Part shown: positions 1 through 7,723 of the stretch, piece by piece
Position numbering within the stretch: the first letter of the stretch is position 1
Layout: every line of letters starts with the position of its first letter
Assembly: GCA_021807655.1 (NCBI GenBank)
Contig: JAKBCT010000009.1
Location: 1-23,519 of the forward strand
Origin: Actinomycetes bacterium
GTDB lineage: Bacteria; Actinomycetota; Acidimicrobiia; Acidimicrobiales; RAAP-2
Length of the DNA: 23,519 nucleotides
Reading direction: 5' to 3'
Notes under the pieces: generated by a model
What the model was told of the DNA's origin: nothing
What the model saw: only the letters and a program-made list of their open reading frames with translations
The model's database searches: none
Made by a program: the position numbers and the translations under genes

Positions 1-260
1 AGCGCCTCGTGAGCGGCGAGGAAGTACTCGGGTTGCTGGTCTCGAACCGAGACGCCGGCGGCCAGCGCGATCAGGTCGCCTTCGTAGGACGGGTCATCCC
101 ACACGTCAGCAGCGCCCTCGGGGCGATGACCCTGACTCAGTGTCCACGGCACGAAGGTCACGTCGAAGTCGGCGCCGGCGCGCAGCGCCGCGACCACGTG
201 GAGATGGATGTTCTTCGCGAACGGACAGCGGTAATCAAAGGAGACTTCGAAACTAGTCAT
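1..260 (-). CDS. DsbA-family thioredoxin-fold oxidoreductase, 3' end outside window
   Basis: The N-terminal 86 residues of a DsbA/FrnE-like thioredoxin-fold protein are present; the rest lies beyond the left edge. The protein opens with a beta strand (FEVSFDYRCPFAKN), then a helix and VTFVPWTLSQG, as in the DsbA family, which includes mycothiol-dependent reductases and 2-hydroxychromene-2-carboxylate isomerase-like proteins. The active-site position reads C12-P-F-A15, so the second cysteine of a CxxC pair is missing; this suggests a monothiol or isomerase/transferase-type enzyme rather than a classical disulfide oxidase. No signal peptide is seen, so it is probably cytoplasmic. The ATG at 260 is supported by a TACGCT hexamer 6 nt upstream. 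It lies 39 nt after the stop of the RecB-like gene on the same strand. The exact substrate cannot be told. Confidence 0.8.
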   Translation of the reverse strand, partial: MTSFEVSFDYRCPFAKNIHLHVVAALRAGADFDVTFVPWTLSQGHRPEGAADVWDDPSYEGDLIALAAGVSVRDQQPEYFLAAHEA

Positions 261-266
261 GGTGCC

Positions 267-272
267 AGCGTA
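267..272 (-). promoter_or_regulatory. -10 element of a leaderless DsbA-like transcript
   Basis: TACGCT on the minus strand, followed by 6 nt (GGCACC) and then the ATG at 260. It fits the actinobacterial TANNNT -10 with transcription starting at the start codon. It suggests the DsbA-like gene has its own promoter despite lying only 39 nt after the upstream gene. No clear -35 is visible. Confidence 0.5.
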
Positions 273-299
273 AAAGATTGATCCCGAAGTGGACGCACC

Positions 300-1130
300 T
301 TACGCCTCGACTGTCGACACCGCCTCGCCAGCCGATCCCGGTCGGGTGGGTACCGGCACGCCGCTTTGGCGACAGCGCTCGGCGAAGGCGCAGAAGCGAC
401 ACGTGTGCAGCGACGGGGTCGCGGGGAATTTGCCGTCCTCGTGGTAACGCTGGATCGTTCGCCACGCGTCACGGGCGGCACTGGCTCGAGCACGAATCAC
501 GACCGGGGTGACCGTACGTTCGATCGCTTTGCCCTGGGCTACGTACAGCAACCGTATGGTCGAGGGGCGTTCGCCGAGGCTGGCTTCACAGAGGGCGGCG
601 TACAGTTCGGTGTTGGCGAAGGTCTGCGTGTCGAAACGGCGATTGGGCAACGATCCGGTCTTGTAGTCGATGATGGCGAGTGAACCGTTGGCCTCGCGAT
701 CGAGTCGGTCCAGGATGCCCAACATGGGCACGCCGTCGAGGTCCACGCGTACGCGAAGTTCGACGCCTTCGTGGATGACCGATCGGGGGTCTTCCATCGT
801 GAAGTAGACGTCGATAATGGCCGTCGCCTCACGGCGCAATCGCTCCGATGAGGTCTCGTCAAGGCCGAGATCCTCACGAACGGACTCAGTGAGAACATCT
901 GCTTCGGCTGGGCCGAGCAAGTCGCGCGCCGCGTCGATCGTCCGCTGCGCAGGATCAAGGCGGTGTAGGCGCTCAAAGACGGCGTGGACGAGACGTCCCT
1001 TGGTCGCGGCGTAGGTGGCCGGCTGCGCAATGCGCTCGATTGCCGCGTACTGGAATCGGCGCGGGCAGGCGCGAAAGTCTTGGAGCCGCGACGGCGAAAG
1101 CGCGTTGGGCAAGGGTTGGTCGAAACTCAT
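300..1130 (-). CDS. RecB-family PD-(D/E)XK nuclease with Cas4-like Fe-S cysteines
   Basis: A stand-alone 276-residue nuclease domain of the RecB/Cas4/AddB type. Visible nuclease residues are H49 (GRLVHAVFERLH), D141 (GILDRLD), D155-Y-K157 (IIDYKTG), Q169 and Y177, which match the PD-(D/E)XK core. One cysteine near the N-terminus (C22, in FRACPRRFQY) and three near the C-terminus (C244, C247, C253, in CRFCAFAERC) match the four-cysteine 4Fe-4S cluster of Cas4 and AddB. No helicase domain is attached and no CRISPR array or cas1/cas2 lies nearby, so a general DNA repair or end-processing role is more likely than CRISPR adaptation. The ATG at 1130 has a TACCCT hexamer 6 nt upstream. This stand-alone type is common in actinobacteria. 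Confidence 0.88.
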   Translation of the reverse strand: MSFDQPLPNALSPSRLQDFRACPRRFQYAAIERIAQPATYAATKGRLVHAVFERLHRLDPAQRTIDAARDLLGPAEADVLTESVREDLGLDETSSERLRREATAIIDVYFTMEDPRSVIHEGVELRVRVDLDGVPMLGILDRLDREANGSLAIIDYKTGSLPNRRFDTQTFANTELYAALCEASLGERPSTIRLLYVAQGKAIERTVTPVVIRARASAARDAWRTIQRYHEDGKFPATPSLHTCRFCAFAERCRQSGVPVPTRPGSAGEAVSTVEA

Positions 1131-1136
1131 GGATCT

Positions 1137-1142
1137 AGGGTA
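1137..1142 (-). promoter_or_regulatory. -10 element of a leaderless RecB-like transcript
   Basis: TACCCT on the minus strand, then AGATCC (6 nt), then ATG. It has the same geometry as several other starts in this window and supports 1130 as the true start. No convincing -35 is seen. Confidence 0.5.
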
Positions 1143-1234
1143 GATCGAGGCGGTGACATTGCCGCCTGGATGAACGAGCCAGGGACGTGCGTCGTGGCCA
1201 AGGACGGCGAGGCGGTCAATCGGTCCAACGCGCC

Positions 1235-1240
1235 TACGGT
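1235..1240 (+). promoter_or_regulatory. possible -10 element for the 1249 gene
   Basis: TACGGT lies 8 nt before the GTG at 1249. The geometry is close to, but not identical with, the 6-nt leaderless pattern seen elsewhere here. If transcription starts 7-8 nt after the hexamer, the transcript begins at or next to the start codon. Confidence 0.35.
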
Positions 1241-1248
1241 AGAACGGG

Positions 1249-1563
1249 GTGGTGGAGACGCCCGGTTTGCCCAGCGGTCGAATTCGACGAGTGGGGTCGT
1301 GGGCCGGTCTCGTCGAAGGTGATCCCGTTGCGGTGAACGTCGCTCGCCAGTCACGCCAGCGCTGGGTGTTCGTTGCTCACGTGCGTAACGAGGCGACCGG
1401 AGAGGAGTGGGTTGACGTGCGCGGTGGACGACCGGGCGAATTGACGCGGCGCTCGTTTCGCCCCGACGTGATCTATCCCGTGCGGGCGCGCCGCGGTTCG
1501 CGCAGTACCGGGCCCTCGCTCTACGACGCGCCACAACTGTCGGTCAACGATCCGCGTCGATAG
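1249..1563 (+). CDS. small conserved actinobacterial protein of unknown function
   Basis: A 104-residue basic, soluble protein with no signal peptide or membrane segment. It contains GLVEGDPVAVNV, WVFVAHVRNEATGEEWVDV and RSFRPDVIYPVRARRG, a pattern I recall from short conserved actinobacterial proteins with no known function; it reads like a small beta-rich (SH3- or OB-like) fold. The GTG at 1249 is followed by a second GTG, and a TACGGT hexamer lies 8 nt upstream; 1252 is the alternative start. Its last 20 bases overlap the 3' end of the convergent MFS gene. No function is proposed. Confidence 0.7.
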   Translation: MVETPGLPSGRIRRVGSWAGLVEGDPVAVNVARQSRQRWVFVAHVRNEATGEEWVDVRGGRPGELTRRSFRPDVIYPVRARRGSRSTGPSLYDAPQLSVNDPRR

Positions 1564-2770
1564 CGTTGATTCGGCGCGAGAACAGAATCAAGAGTCCCGG
1601 CACGATGCAGATGAGTGCCGCGGCGATGAAGTAGGTGCGCACGCCGACCGCGCCGCTCACGTACCCCGCGACGACGAGGCCCACCGGCGAGAGGCCGAGG
1701 GAGGCGAACCAGTCAACCGAGGAAACGCGCCCGAGCAACTCACGCGGCACGATGGACTGCAGCATCGATTCGTAGATCACGTTGCCGTACAGGACGCCAG
1801 GTGAAGTCACCAGGGGAATGATGAAGAACTCCCAGGTGCGCGTCCCAAGTGCGACGACGAGCACGACGAGGTTGCAGGCCGTCCACGCGATCCAGATCAT
1901 GCGAATTCGTCGCCGCGGCGTCGGTAGATTGCCCGAAACCAGGGCGCCGACGGCGCCGGCGAGGCCGGCGGTGGCAAAGAAATAGCCGAGGGTCGCCTTG
2001 GAGGCGTGCAGGTCGTGGCGCAAGAGGAATGGAATGAGCACGAAGATCGGCGTCAGAACGAGGGCGTTTAAAAGGGAGGCCGCAGACATTGACGTCCAGA
2101 TCCATGGCGTGCGCCGCACGTACCCCATGCCCGTCTTGATCTCGTTGATCATGTTGGTGTCAACGTGGCGCGCCGGCGCCGCCGTCGGCTTCATGAGGAT
2201 CAGGGCCATGGCACTGACGATGAAGGTCGCCGCGTCCACGGCCATCGCGGCCGTGGTGCTCGAGGCGGCAATCAGGCCGCCAACGGCGGGTCCAATCATC
2301 CCGCCGAAAACATTGTTCGACAGGGGTCGCACCGAGTTCATGGCCCCCAGCAACGACTCGGGAACGATTTCGGGGGTCAGTGCGCTCATCGCTGGCGTGA
2401 AGACGGCGTCGAAGGTTCCGAACGCGACGGCGAAGACGATGAGCTCGCCAAAGTGCAGCGTGCCCGTCACCAAGAGCGCCACCAGCCCTCCCGTGAGGGC
2501 GGCGCGCGCGAGATCGGACGCCAGCAGCAGCAGGCGGCGCGAATGTCGGTCGACGATGGCACCACCGACGAGGACGAAGGCGACGAACGGCACCATGCGC
2601 GCAACGGTGAACCAAGCGAGGCTCGAAACCGAGTGCGTGGTATCTAGAACCAGCAACGTGAGGGCCACGTTGGCCACGCCATCGCCGAAGGCCGAAACCG
2701 TTTGGCCGGCGACGAGCAGCGTTGGCTCACGGTGCGCGAACAGGCGTAGGACGGCGGGACGGTGACCCAT
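1544..2770 (-). CDS. MFS transporter, EntS-like exporter family
   Basis: A 408-residue integral membrane protein of the major facilitator superfamily, in the group that holds enterobactin exporter EntS and many macrolide or drug exporters. It shows about 10-12 hydrophobic segments, the family opening (FAHREPTLLVAGQTVSAFGDGV), the cytoplasmic loop between segments 2 and 3 (GGAIVDRHSRRLLLLASD), and the later conserved stretch MLQSIVPRELLGRVSSVDWF. Length is normal. It probably exports a small molecule by proton antiport, but the substrate cannot be read from the sequence. The ATG at 2770 lies 9 nt downstream of TATCGT on the minus strand, part of a palindrome shared with the divergent DCC gene. 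Its 3' end overlaps the gene at 1249-1563 by 20 bases. Confidence 0.88.
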   Translation of the reverse strand: MGHRPAVLRLFAHREPTLLVAGQTVSAFGDGVANVALTLLVLDTTHSVSSLAWFTVARMVPFVAFVLVGGAIVDRHSRRLLLLASDLARAALTGGLVALLVTGTLHFGELIVFAVAFGTFDAVFTPAMSALTPEIVPESLLGAMNSVRPLSNNVFGGMIGPAVGGLIAASSTTAAMAVDAATFIVSAMALILMKPTAAPARHVDTNMINEIKTGMGYVRRTPWIWTSMSAASLLNALVLTPIFVLIPFLLRHDLHASKATLGYFFATAGLAGAVGALVSGNLPTPRRRIRMIWIAWTACNLVVLVVALGTRTWEFFIIPLVTSPGVLYGNVIYESMLQSIVPRELLGRVSSVDWFASLGLSPVGLVVAGYVSGAVGVRTYFIAAALICIVPGLLILFSRRINAIDADR

Positions 2771-2776
2771 GTTGGG

Positions 2777-2787
2777 GGTACGATACC
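2777..2787. promoter_or_regulatory. shared divergent -10 palindrome
   Basis: GGTACGATACC reads as -10 hexamers on both strands: TACGAT on plus (toward the DCC protein, leaving a leader of about 20 nt with a GGAGGGG ribosome site) and TATCGT on minus (9 nt from the MFS start). Only 40 nt separate the two starts, so the two promoters would compete for polymerase. The arms are 4 bp around a 3-bp centre. Confidence 0.4.
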
Positions 2788-2810
2788 GGGAGTGGCCTTT
2801 CGCGGAGGGG

Positions 2811-3167
2811 ATGATGGCGATTCTCGTCTACGACGGCGACTGCGGCTTCTGTCGACGGTGCGTGCGATGGGGCGAGCGCCGCTGGCGTGACGTCTCGCCG
2901 GTGACCTCGGCCACCTATCAAGCAACGTCGAGCGATATCTCCGCTGACGATCTCGCGTCGAGCGTCTGGTGGATCGACGAAGACGTGCGATTCCACGGTG
3001 CGGCGGCGGTGGCCCGTGCGGTGGCGGCGGCACCGACGCCGTGGTGCTACCTGGGCCGCGCGATGATGCTCGCGCCGGTGTCACGGGTCCTCGAGCCCGG
3101 TTACCGTTTCGTCGTGCGGTGGCGCCACCGATTGCCCGGCAGCGGTGCGTGCCGGCGACCACGATAA
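2811..3167 (+). CDS. DCC-family thiol protein (DUF393)
   Basis: A short 118-residue protein of the DCC family (thiol-disulfide oxidoreductase-like). The signature is at the very N-terminus: ILVYDGDCGFCRRC, giving D8-G-D-C11-G-F-C14 with a further C17. The middle holds the usual WWIDEDVRFHGAAAVARAV stretch and the end has a hydrophobic segment (CYLGRAMMLAPVSRVLEPGYRFVVRWRHRLP). The frame is open back to 2769, but a GGAGGGG ribosome site directly before 2811 and the family's short N-terminus favour ATG 2811 (or the adjacent ATG at 2814). It is divergent from the MFS exporter and ends 30 nt before the aldo/keto reductase. The redox partner is unknown. Confidence 0.82.
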   Translation: MMAILVYDGDCGFCRRCVRWGERRWRDVSPVTSATYQATSSDISADDLASSVWWIDEDVRFHGAAAVARAVAAAPTPWCYLGRAMMLAPVSRVLEPGYRFVVRWRHRLPGSGACRRPR

Positions 3168-3185
3168 TCGGCCCGCGCACGACGA

Positions 3186-3191
3186 TAGGGT
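3186..3191 (+). promoter_or_regulatory. -10 element of a leaderless aldo/keto reductase transcript
   Basis: TAGGGT followed by 6 nt (TCCGGT) and the ATG at 3198. It matches the recurring leaderless geometry and gives the reductase its own promoter within the 30-nt gap after the DCC gene. No ribosome site is seen upstream of the ATG. Confidence 0.5.
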
Positions 3192-3197
3192 TCCGGT

Positions 3198-4169
3198 ATG
3201 GACTACGTAAACCTCGGACCAACCGGACTCAAGGTGTCGCGACTCTGCCTCGGACTCATGAGTTATGGCGAGCCGACGCGGGGTAATCAACCCTGGTCGC
3301 TCCCGCGCGAGGCCGCTGAGCCGTTCTTTCGCCAGGCGTTGGACGCGGGCATCAATTTCTTTGACACGGCCAATGTGTACTCGGCCGGTAGCAGTGAGGA
3401 GATCACCGGTTCCGTTTTGTTGTCGATGGTTCCTCGCGACGAAGTGGTCATCGCGACCAAACTGAACGGTCGCATGCACGACGACGCCAACGGTCAGGGG
3501 CTATCGCGTAAGGCGGTGATGCGCGAGATCGACGACAGCCTGCGTCGCCTGGGCACCGAGTACGTGGACCTCTATCAGATTCACCGGTGGGATTACGAGA
3601 CGCCGATCGAAGAGACGCTCGAGGCACTCCACGACGTGGTCAAGGCAGGCAAGGCTCGTTACATCGGCGCGTCGTCAATGCACGCCTGGCAGTTCGCCCA
3701 AGCGCTCTACGTGGCCGACCTCAACGGTTGGACGCGGTTCGTCAGCATGCAGAACTACTACAACCTCCTCTACCGCGAAGAGGAGCGCGAGATGATGGCG
3801 TTGCTCGATGACCAGGGCGTCTCGTCGATACCGTGGAGTCCGTTGGCGCGCGGTCGGCTGACGCGTCCGTGGGGAGCGGCGACGAATCGCTCGGAGCGCG
3901 ATCAGTTCGGTCAGAGTCTCTACGGCGACGAGGACCGGCCGATCGTCGAAGCGGTCTTAGAGATCGCCGCGCGACGTGGTGTCGCGCCGGCCCAGGTGGC
4001 GTTGGCCTGGGTGTTGCGCAACCCGGTGGTCGCGAGCCCGATTGTCGGCGCCACGCGCGCGCAGCACCTCGACGACGCCGTCGCGGCGTTGACGCTGACC
4101 CTCGACGACGAGGAAGTCGAAGCACTCGAGGCCCCATACCGCCCGCACCGCGTGCAGGGCTTCGTGTGA
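3198..4169 (+). CDS. aldo/keto reductase
   Basis: A 323-residue NAD(P)H-dependent oxidoreductase with the TIM-barrel aldo/keto reductase fold, close to the YajO/tas-like branch that acts on aldehydes and sugars. The catalytic tetrad is complete: D56 and Y61 (FFDTANVYSAG), K88 (VIATKL) and H129 (VDLYQIHRWD). Other family marks are RYIGASSMHAWQFAQAL, the plant-Shaker-like SMQNYYNLLYREEEREM, and the cofactor loop SPIVGATRAQHLDDAV. The C-terminus PYRPHRVQGFV is typical of the branch. The protein is cytoplasmic and of normal length. Its TGA directly abuts the stop codon of the convergent secreted-repeat gene with no base between. The physiological substrate cannot be told. Confidence 0.92.
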   Translation: MDYVNLGPTGLKVSRLCLGLMSYGEPTRGNQPWSLPREAAEPFFRQALDAGINFFDTANVYSAGSSEEITGSVLLSMVPRDEVVIATKLNGRMHDDANGQGLSRKAVMREIDDSLRRLGTEYVDLYQIHRWDYETPIEETLEALHDVVKAGKARYIGASSMHAWQFAQALYVADLNGWTRFVSMQNYYNLLYREEEREMMALLDDQGVSSIPWSPLARGRLTRPWGAATNRSERDQFGQSLYGDEDRPIVEAVLEIAARRGVAPAQVALAWVLRNPVVASPIVGATRAQHLDDAVAALTLTLDDEEVEALEAPYRPHRVQGFV

Positions 4170-5840
4170 TCAACGCTGCACGTAGGTGATTCGCACCGGC
4201 GCCTGACCGGCCTCAACGATAGTGAGCACGTGTCGGCCGGGCAAGTCCTTGGTCACGCGCAGACTGATCACCAGACGCGTCGGCGTGACCGAAACCACGG
4301 TCACCGACGCGCCCGCCTCACCACTGCGTACCGATGGTCGTGATGAGAAGCCGCCGCCGCTCAGCACCAAGGTGGCGGCGCCCGTCGGCGGCACGGAGCC
4401 GCGCAGCGCCGCAACGACGAGCTGCGGTGCGAGGAAGTCAAAGCCCGTGGCCACGAAGGCCTGATAGTGCTTAGCGCGATTCGTGTAGCGACCCGCGGCC
4501 ACGCAGTCAGCGGGATCTGCGCAGCTGAGCGCGAGCACAATGGCGTCACGGCCGACGTTTTGGATCTGCGCCACCGGTTGAGCGACCCCCCAACTGCCCT
4601 GCTGCTCGACGGCGACGAAGGCTTGGTCGTTGTTCGACGCGAGGTGGATCTGACCGCCGGCTTCGCACTGCCCGGCGGCGGAACAACTGATCGTCTGGAC
4701 GCTCGCTTGAATAACGGGATCGTAGGTTCCCGACGGCGACCGGGTGCTCTGGGCGATGGGTTGGCCGTGTCCCCACGTGCCGGCGGTATCGTTGGCCACG
4801 AAACCCAGCGTCGCGCCCGACGTCGTCGTGTACTCGCCGCCCGCGGCGCAGTCGCCGACGTCAGCGCAGCTCAGGGCCGTCACGATCGCGCCGGCGGCGT
4901 GCAGCGTCTGGCCGAGTGTGATGGGCGCACCCCAGTTTCCACTCGTTTCGACCACGACGAAGGGTCGCGATCCCGGTGTCGCCCCGACGTAGGAGCCGCC
5001 GACCACGCAGTGCGCCTCCGAGGGGCACGCGACGGCGGTGATGGAGGCGTCGAGCCCGGTGTTGAGCGAACCCGCGACTTCGAATGGCTTGGCCCAGAGG
5101 CCGTTGGTCTCCTCGACCACGAAGGCCTCGCTGGCGCGGACGTGGGGTGCGTACTGACCAGCGACGACGCACGAACCGACCGCGGCGCAACTGATTGACG
5201 TGACCACGGCGTTGCCCCCGAGGTTGAGCGCGCGGGCCACTTCGACGGCGCCATTCCAATGACCACCCGTTTCTTCGACGATAAAGGCCCTTCGTGCTCC
5301 AGCGCCGTCCACGTAGCGGCCGCCGACGACGCAACTCCCCGCGGCCGCGCAACTCACCGCCGTCGCCACGGCGTCACCACCAACGTTGAGCGTTCCCGCC
5401 ACCTCTTGGGTCGAACCCCAAATCCCGTTGGTTTCCTCAACGACGAAGGCCTGGTGATGTTTGGTGGCGTCGGTGAAAAAGCCGGCCGCGACGCAGCTGT
5501 TGACCGCGGGGCAGCTGATGGCACTCACCGTGGCGTTGCCCCCCGCGTTGTAGAGGGTCGCGACCTCTTGAACTTTTCCCCACTGGCCGAGTGACTCACT
5601 GACGATGAATGCCTCGTGGAAGTGCGACGCGTCGGTGTAGAACCCGCCGGCTGCGCACTGACCGGCGCTCGGACAACTGACGGCGGTGAGCATTGCTGCG
5701 CCACCGGTATTGACCCCGGCCGCGATCGAGGCAAACGACGGCGCGCCACCCGCCTGGGCGACGGCGGGTAGGGTCACCGCCACCAAGGACAACGCGAGCA
5801 TCGTGACGCGAGCGAGCCGTCGCGCCAACCTCCAGGGCAT
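4170..5840 (-). CDS. secreted protein with eight 54-residue two-cysteine repeats
   Basis: A 556-residue exported protein. The signal peptide is clear: [11 protein letters not shown], a hydrophobic core, and a likely cut after AVAQA (about residue 30). From about 38 to 470 there are eight repeats, each with SC-x5-C, then (A/V)(A/G)G(R/Q/F)Y, about ten variable residues, [10 protein letters not shown]. Cysteine pairs lie at 56/62, 110/116, 164/170, 218/224, 272/278, 325/331, 386/392 and 440/446: spacing of 54 except one 53 and one 61. Regular blades of this size suggest a beta-propeller with a small disulfide per blade. A final Ig/IPT-like domain (about 475-556) follows. The frame is open to 5876, but GGGAGGG before ATG 5840 fixes the start (GTG 5843 is the alternative). 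I do not recognise a named family; an extracellular binding role is a guess. Confidence 0.85.
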   Translation of the reverse strand: MPWRLARRLARVTMLALSLVAVTLPAVAQAGGAPSFASIAAGVNTGGAAMLTAVSCPSAGQCAAGGFYTDASHFHEAFIVSESLGQWGKVQEVATLYNAGGNATVSAISCPAVNSCVAAGFFTDATKHHQAFVVEETNGIWGSTQEVAGTLNVGGDAVATAVSCAAAGSCVVGGRYVDGAGARRAFIVEETGGHWNGAVEVARALNLGGNAVVTSISCAAVGSCVVAGQYAPHVRASEAFVVEETNGLWAKPFEVAGSLNTGLDASITAVACPSEAHCVVGGSYVGATPGSRPFVVVETSGNWGAPITLGQTLHAAGAIVTALSCADVGDCAAGGEYTTTSGATLGFVANDTAGTWGHGQPIAQSTRSPSGTYDPVIQASVQTISCSAAGQCEAGGQIHLASNNDQAFVAVEQQGSWGVAQPVAQIQNVGRDAIVLALSCADPADCVAAGRYTNRAKHYQAFVATGFDFLAPQLVVAALRGSVPPTGAATLVLSGGGFSSRPSVRSGEAGASVTVVSVTPTRLVISLRVTKDLPGRHVLTIVEAGQAPVRITYVQR

Positions 5841-5952
5841 CACGATCCCTCCCCTCAATCTGGACACGCTACCCACGACGTCACCGTCACCGTACCCCCT
5901 CGCCGCCGCAGCGTCGCCGCGCCCGACCGTGGTGCTGGCGAGAATCGGACGC

Positions 5953-5958
5953 TAGGAT
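5953..5958 (+). promoter_or_regulatory. likely -10 element of the cysK-cysE operon
   Basis: TAGGAT, a good TANNNT hexamer, 8 nt before the palindrome at 5967-5979. Transcription would start near 5965, leaving a leader of about 55 nt before GTG 6021. No good -35 is visible, which would suit a promoter needing an activator. An overlapping alternative -10, CATAAT at 5970-5975, lies inside the palindrome. Confidence 0.35.
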
Positions 5959-5966
5959 TGAATCCA

Positions 5967-5979
5967 GACCATAATGGTC
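5967..5979. promoter_or_regulatory. palindromic operator candidate upstream of cysK
   Basis: GACCATAATGGTC is a perfect 6-1-6 inverted repeat, AT-rich within GC-rich DNA, in the leader or promoter of the cysteine operon. Cysteine-synthesis operons are often controlled by Rrf2-family (CymR-like) or LysR-type regulators binding such sites. No regulator gene is adjacent, so its partner is unknown. Confidence 0.45.
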
Positions 5980-6020
5980 ATATTTCGACCGCGGCGGTCG
6001 CCGCGAGAAAGTGGGTGATC

Positions 6021-6950
6021 GTGCGAATCGCCAACGACATCACGGAACTCATCGGCCGGACCCCGCTGGTACGACTCAATCGCTTGGTGGCACCCGGTGC
6101 CGCGACCGTACTCGCGAAACTGGAATACTTCAATCCGAGCGGCAGCGTGAAGGATCGCGCGGCGGTGGCCATGATCGATGCCGCCGAGGCGGCCGGCGTC
6201 CTGGCACCCGGTGACACGATCGTTGAGCCGACGAGTGGTAACACGGGGATCGCGCTGGCGATGATCGCCGCCGCGCGCGGGTATCACTGCGTGCTCACGA
6301 TGCCCGAGACGATGAGCATCGAGCGTCGGATGCTGCTTCGTGGATTTGGCGCCGAGCTCGTCCTGACCCCGGGTCCCCTCGGGATGGGTGGCGCCATCGC
6401 GACCGCCACCGACCTCGCGGCCTCGCGCGGCTACTTCATGCCACAACAGTTCGAAAACCCGGCGAACCCCGCTATCCACCGATCAACCACGGCCGAGGAG
6501 ATCTGGTCGGACACCGAGGGCTCCGTCGACGTCGTGGTCGCCGGTGTCGGCACTGGCGGTACCATCGCCGGCATTGGTGCCGGCCTCAAGTCGAAGAAGC
6601 CGTCAGTGCGTATGGTCGCCGTCGAGCCGGCGGCCTCACCGGTACTGTCGGGTGGCGAAAAAGGCCCCCATCCCCTTCAGGGCATTGGCGCTGGTTTCGT
6701 ACCGACGAACTACGAGCCCACCGTCGTTGACGAAGTGATCGGCGTGGCGAACGCCGACGCCTTCGCCACCGCTCGAGCCATGGCCACGAGCGAAGGCCTG
6801 CTGGTTGGTATCTCGTCGGGTGCCGCCGTTTGGGCCGCCCTGGCCGTCGCCGTTCGGCCCGAGATGGCCGCCAGCACCATCGTCGTGATCGTGCCGTCCT
6901 TTGGTGAGCGGTACCTGTCGACCGCGCTCTTCGAGGGGATGGGCGACTGA
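6021..6950 (+). CDS. cysK: cysteine synthase A (O-acetylserine sulfhydrylase)
   Basis: A PLP enzyme of 309 residues that makes cysteine from O-acetylserine and sulfide in the cytoplasm. The PLP lysine is K44 ([11 protein letters not shown]), the substrate loop is TSGNTG at 71-76, the phosphate-binding loop is [12 protein letters not shown], and the cofactor-ring serine lies in GISSGAA. The frame is open back to 5958, but family proteins begin just before the [11 protein letters not shown] motif, so GTG 6021 ([18 protein letters not shown]) is preferred. The next gene, cysE, starts 2 nt after the stop, giving an operon that makes both enzymes of the cysteine synthase pathway. cysK rather than cystathionine beta-synthase is favoured by length and the absence of CBS domains; a CysM-like branch cannot be excluded. 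Confidence 0.94.
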   Translation: MRIANDITELIGRTPLVRLNRLVAPGAATVLAKLEYFNPSGSVKDRAAVAMIDAAEAAGVLAPGDTIVEPTSGNTGIALAMIAAARGYHCVLTMPETMSIERRMLLRGFGAELVLTPGPLGMGGAIATATDLAASRGYFMPQQFENPANPAIHRSTTAEEIWSDTEGSVDVVVAGVGTGGTIAGIGAGLKSKKPSVRMVAVEPAASPVLSGGEKGPHPLQGIGAGFVPTNYEPTVVDEVIGVANADAFATARAMATSEGLLVGISSGAAVWAALAVAVRPEMAASTIVVIVPSFGERYLSTALFEGMGD

Positions 6951-6952
6951 TC

Positions 6953-7546
6953 GTGTGGTCAGAACTGCGTAGCGAGCTACGCGACGACTTGCGGGCGGTG
7001 ATGGAGCACGACCCCGCCGCGCGTCGCATCGCCGACGTTGTCTTGACGTACCCGGGCCTTCACGCAATATGGGGCCATCGCGTCGCCAACGCGCTCTGGC
7101 ACCGCGGGCATTACCTGGTGGCTCGGATCCTCAGCGCCGCGGTACGCGTGCTCACCGCGGTCGATATCCACCCCGCCGCCACGATCGGTCACCGCCTTTT
7201 CATTGACCACGCGATCGGCGTGGTGATTGGGGAGACGGCCGAAATCGGTGACGACGTCATCATGTTTCACGGGGTGACCCTCGGTGGCGTGTCGATGAGT
7301 CGTGGCAAGCGCCACCCGACGATCGGCAACCGCGTGTTGCTCGGTGCTGGATCAGTCATCCTCGGACCCGTCACCGTCGGCGACGACAGCTCTGTCGGGG
7401 CTCAGGCCGTCGTCACCAAGGACGTCGCGCCACGCAGCGTCGTCGTCGGTATCCCCGCTCGCGTCGTCGCCACGACGAAGCCCACCGACATCGGCGGGCT
7501 CGAACGTCGCCGACCGAAGGGAACGTCGGGAACCAACGTCGCCTGA
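6953..7546 (+). CDS. cysE: serine O-acetyltransferase
   Basis: A 197-residue enzyme that acetylates serine with acetyl-CoA to O-acetylserine, the substrate of the preceding CysK. The N-terminal helical part is short, as in the short actinobacterial and plastid-like forms, and is followed by a left-handed beta-helix of hexapeptide repeats. Key residues line up with the family: D71 and H73 (DIHPAATIG), D85-H86 (FIDHAIG) and H121 (GKRHPTIG), with VTLGG at 108-112 and the CoA-binding GIPARVV near the end. It starts with GTG two bases after the cysK stop, so the two are co-transcribed and probably translationally coupled. Feedback inhibition by cysteine and complex formation with CysK are known for the family and are inferred here. 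The C-terminal tail is longer than the CysK-docking end of E. coli CysE and does not end in isoleucine. Confidence 0.94.
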   Translation: MWSELRSELRDDLRAVMEHDPAARRIADVVLTYPGLHAIWGHRVANALWHRGHYLVARILSAAVRVLTAVDIHPAATIGHRLFIDHAIGVVIGETAEIGDDVIMFHGVTLGGVSMSRGKRHPTIGNRVLLGAGSVILGPVTVGDDSSVGAQAVVTKDVAPRSVVVGIPARVVATTKPTDIGGLERRRPKGTSGTNVA

Positions 7547-7723
7547 CCAGTAGGGGGCCCGTAGGCGCGTGGTGGCTAGTCGCTTCGTCTCGCCCGTGGG
7601 TTCGCCGGTCGCCTCGATGGCTGCGTTGATCGGCGACTCGAGGTGGGGGCCCAGGTCGTGCGCCGGCGACGGAGTTTGGGTGGCGAGGGTCACCGCGCGG
7701 GCTGGCGCTGTCATAGTGGTGCT

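Noticed and set aside
300..1130. Cas4 of a CRISPR system
   Set aside because: The Fe-S cysteines and nuclease motifs fit Cas4-like proteins in general, but there is no repeat array and no cas1 or cas2 in the window; stand-alone RecB-like nucleases are common in actinobacteria.
7352..7714. A minus-strand 120-codon frame that begins in the cysE-lipoprotein gap with G/C-rich third positions
   Set aside because: More than half of it lies antisense to the well-supported cysE gene, it matches no family I know, and a plus-strand frame over the same gap looks equally open. It could be a decayed gene, but nothing decides it.
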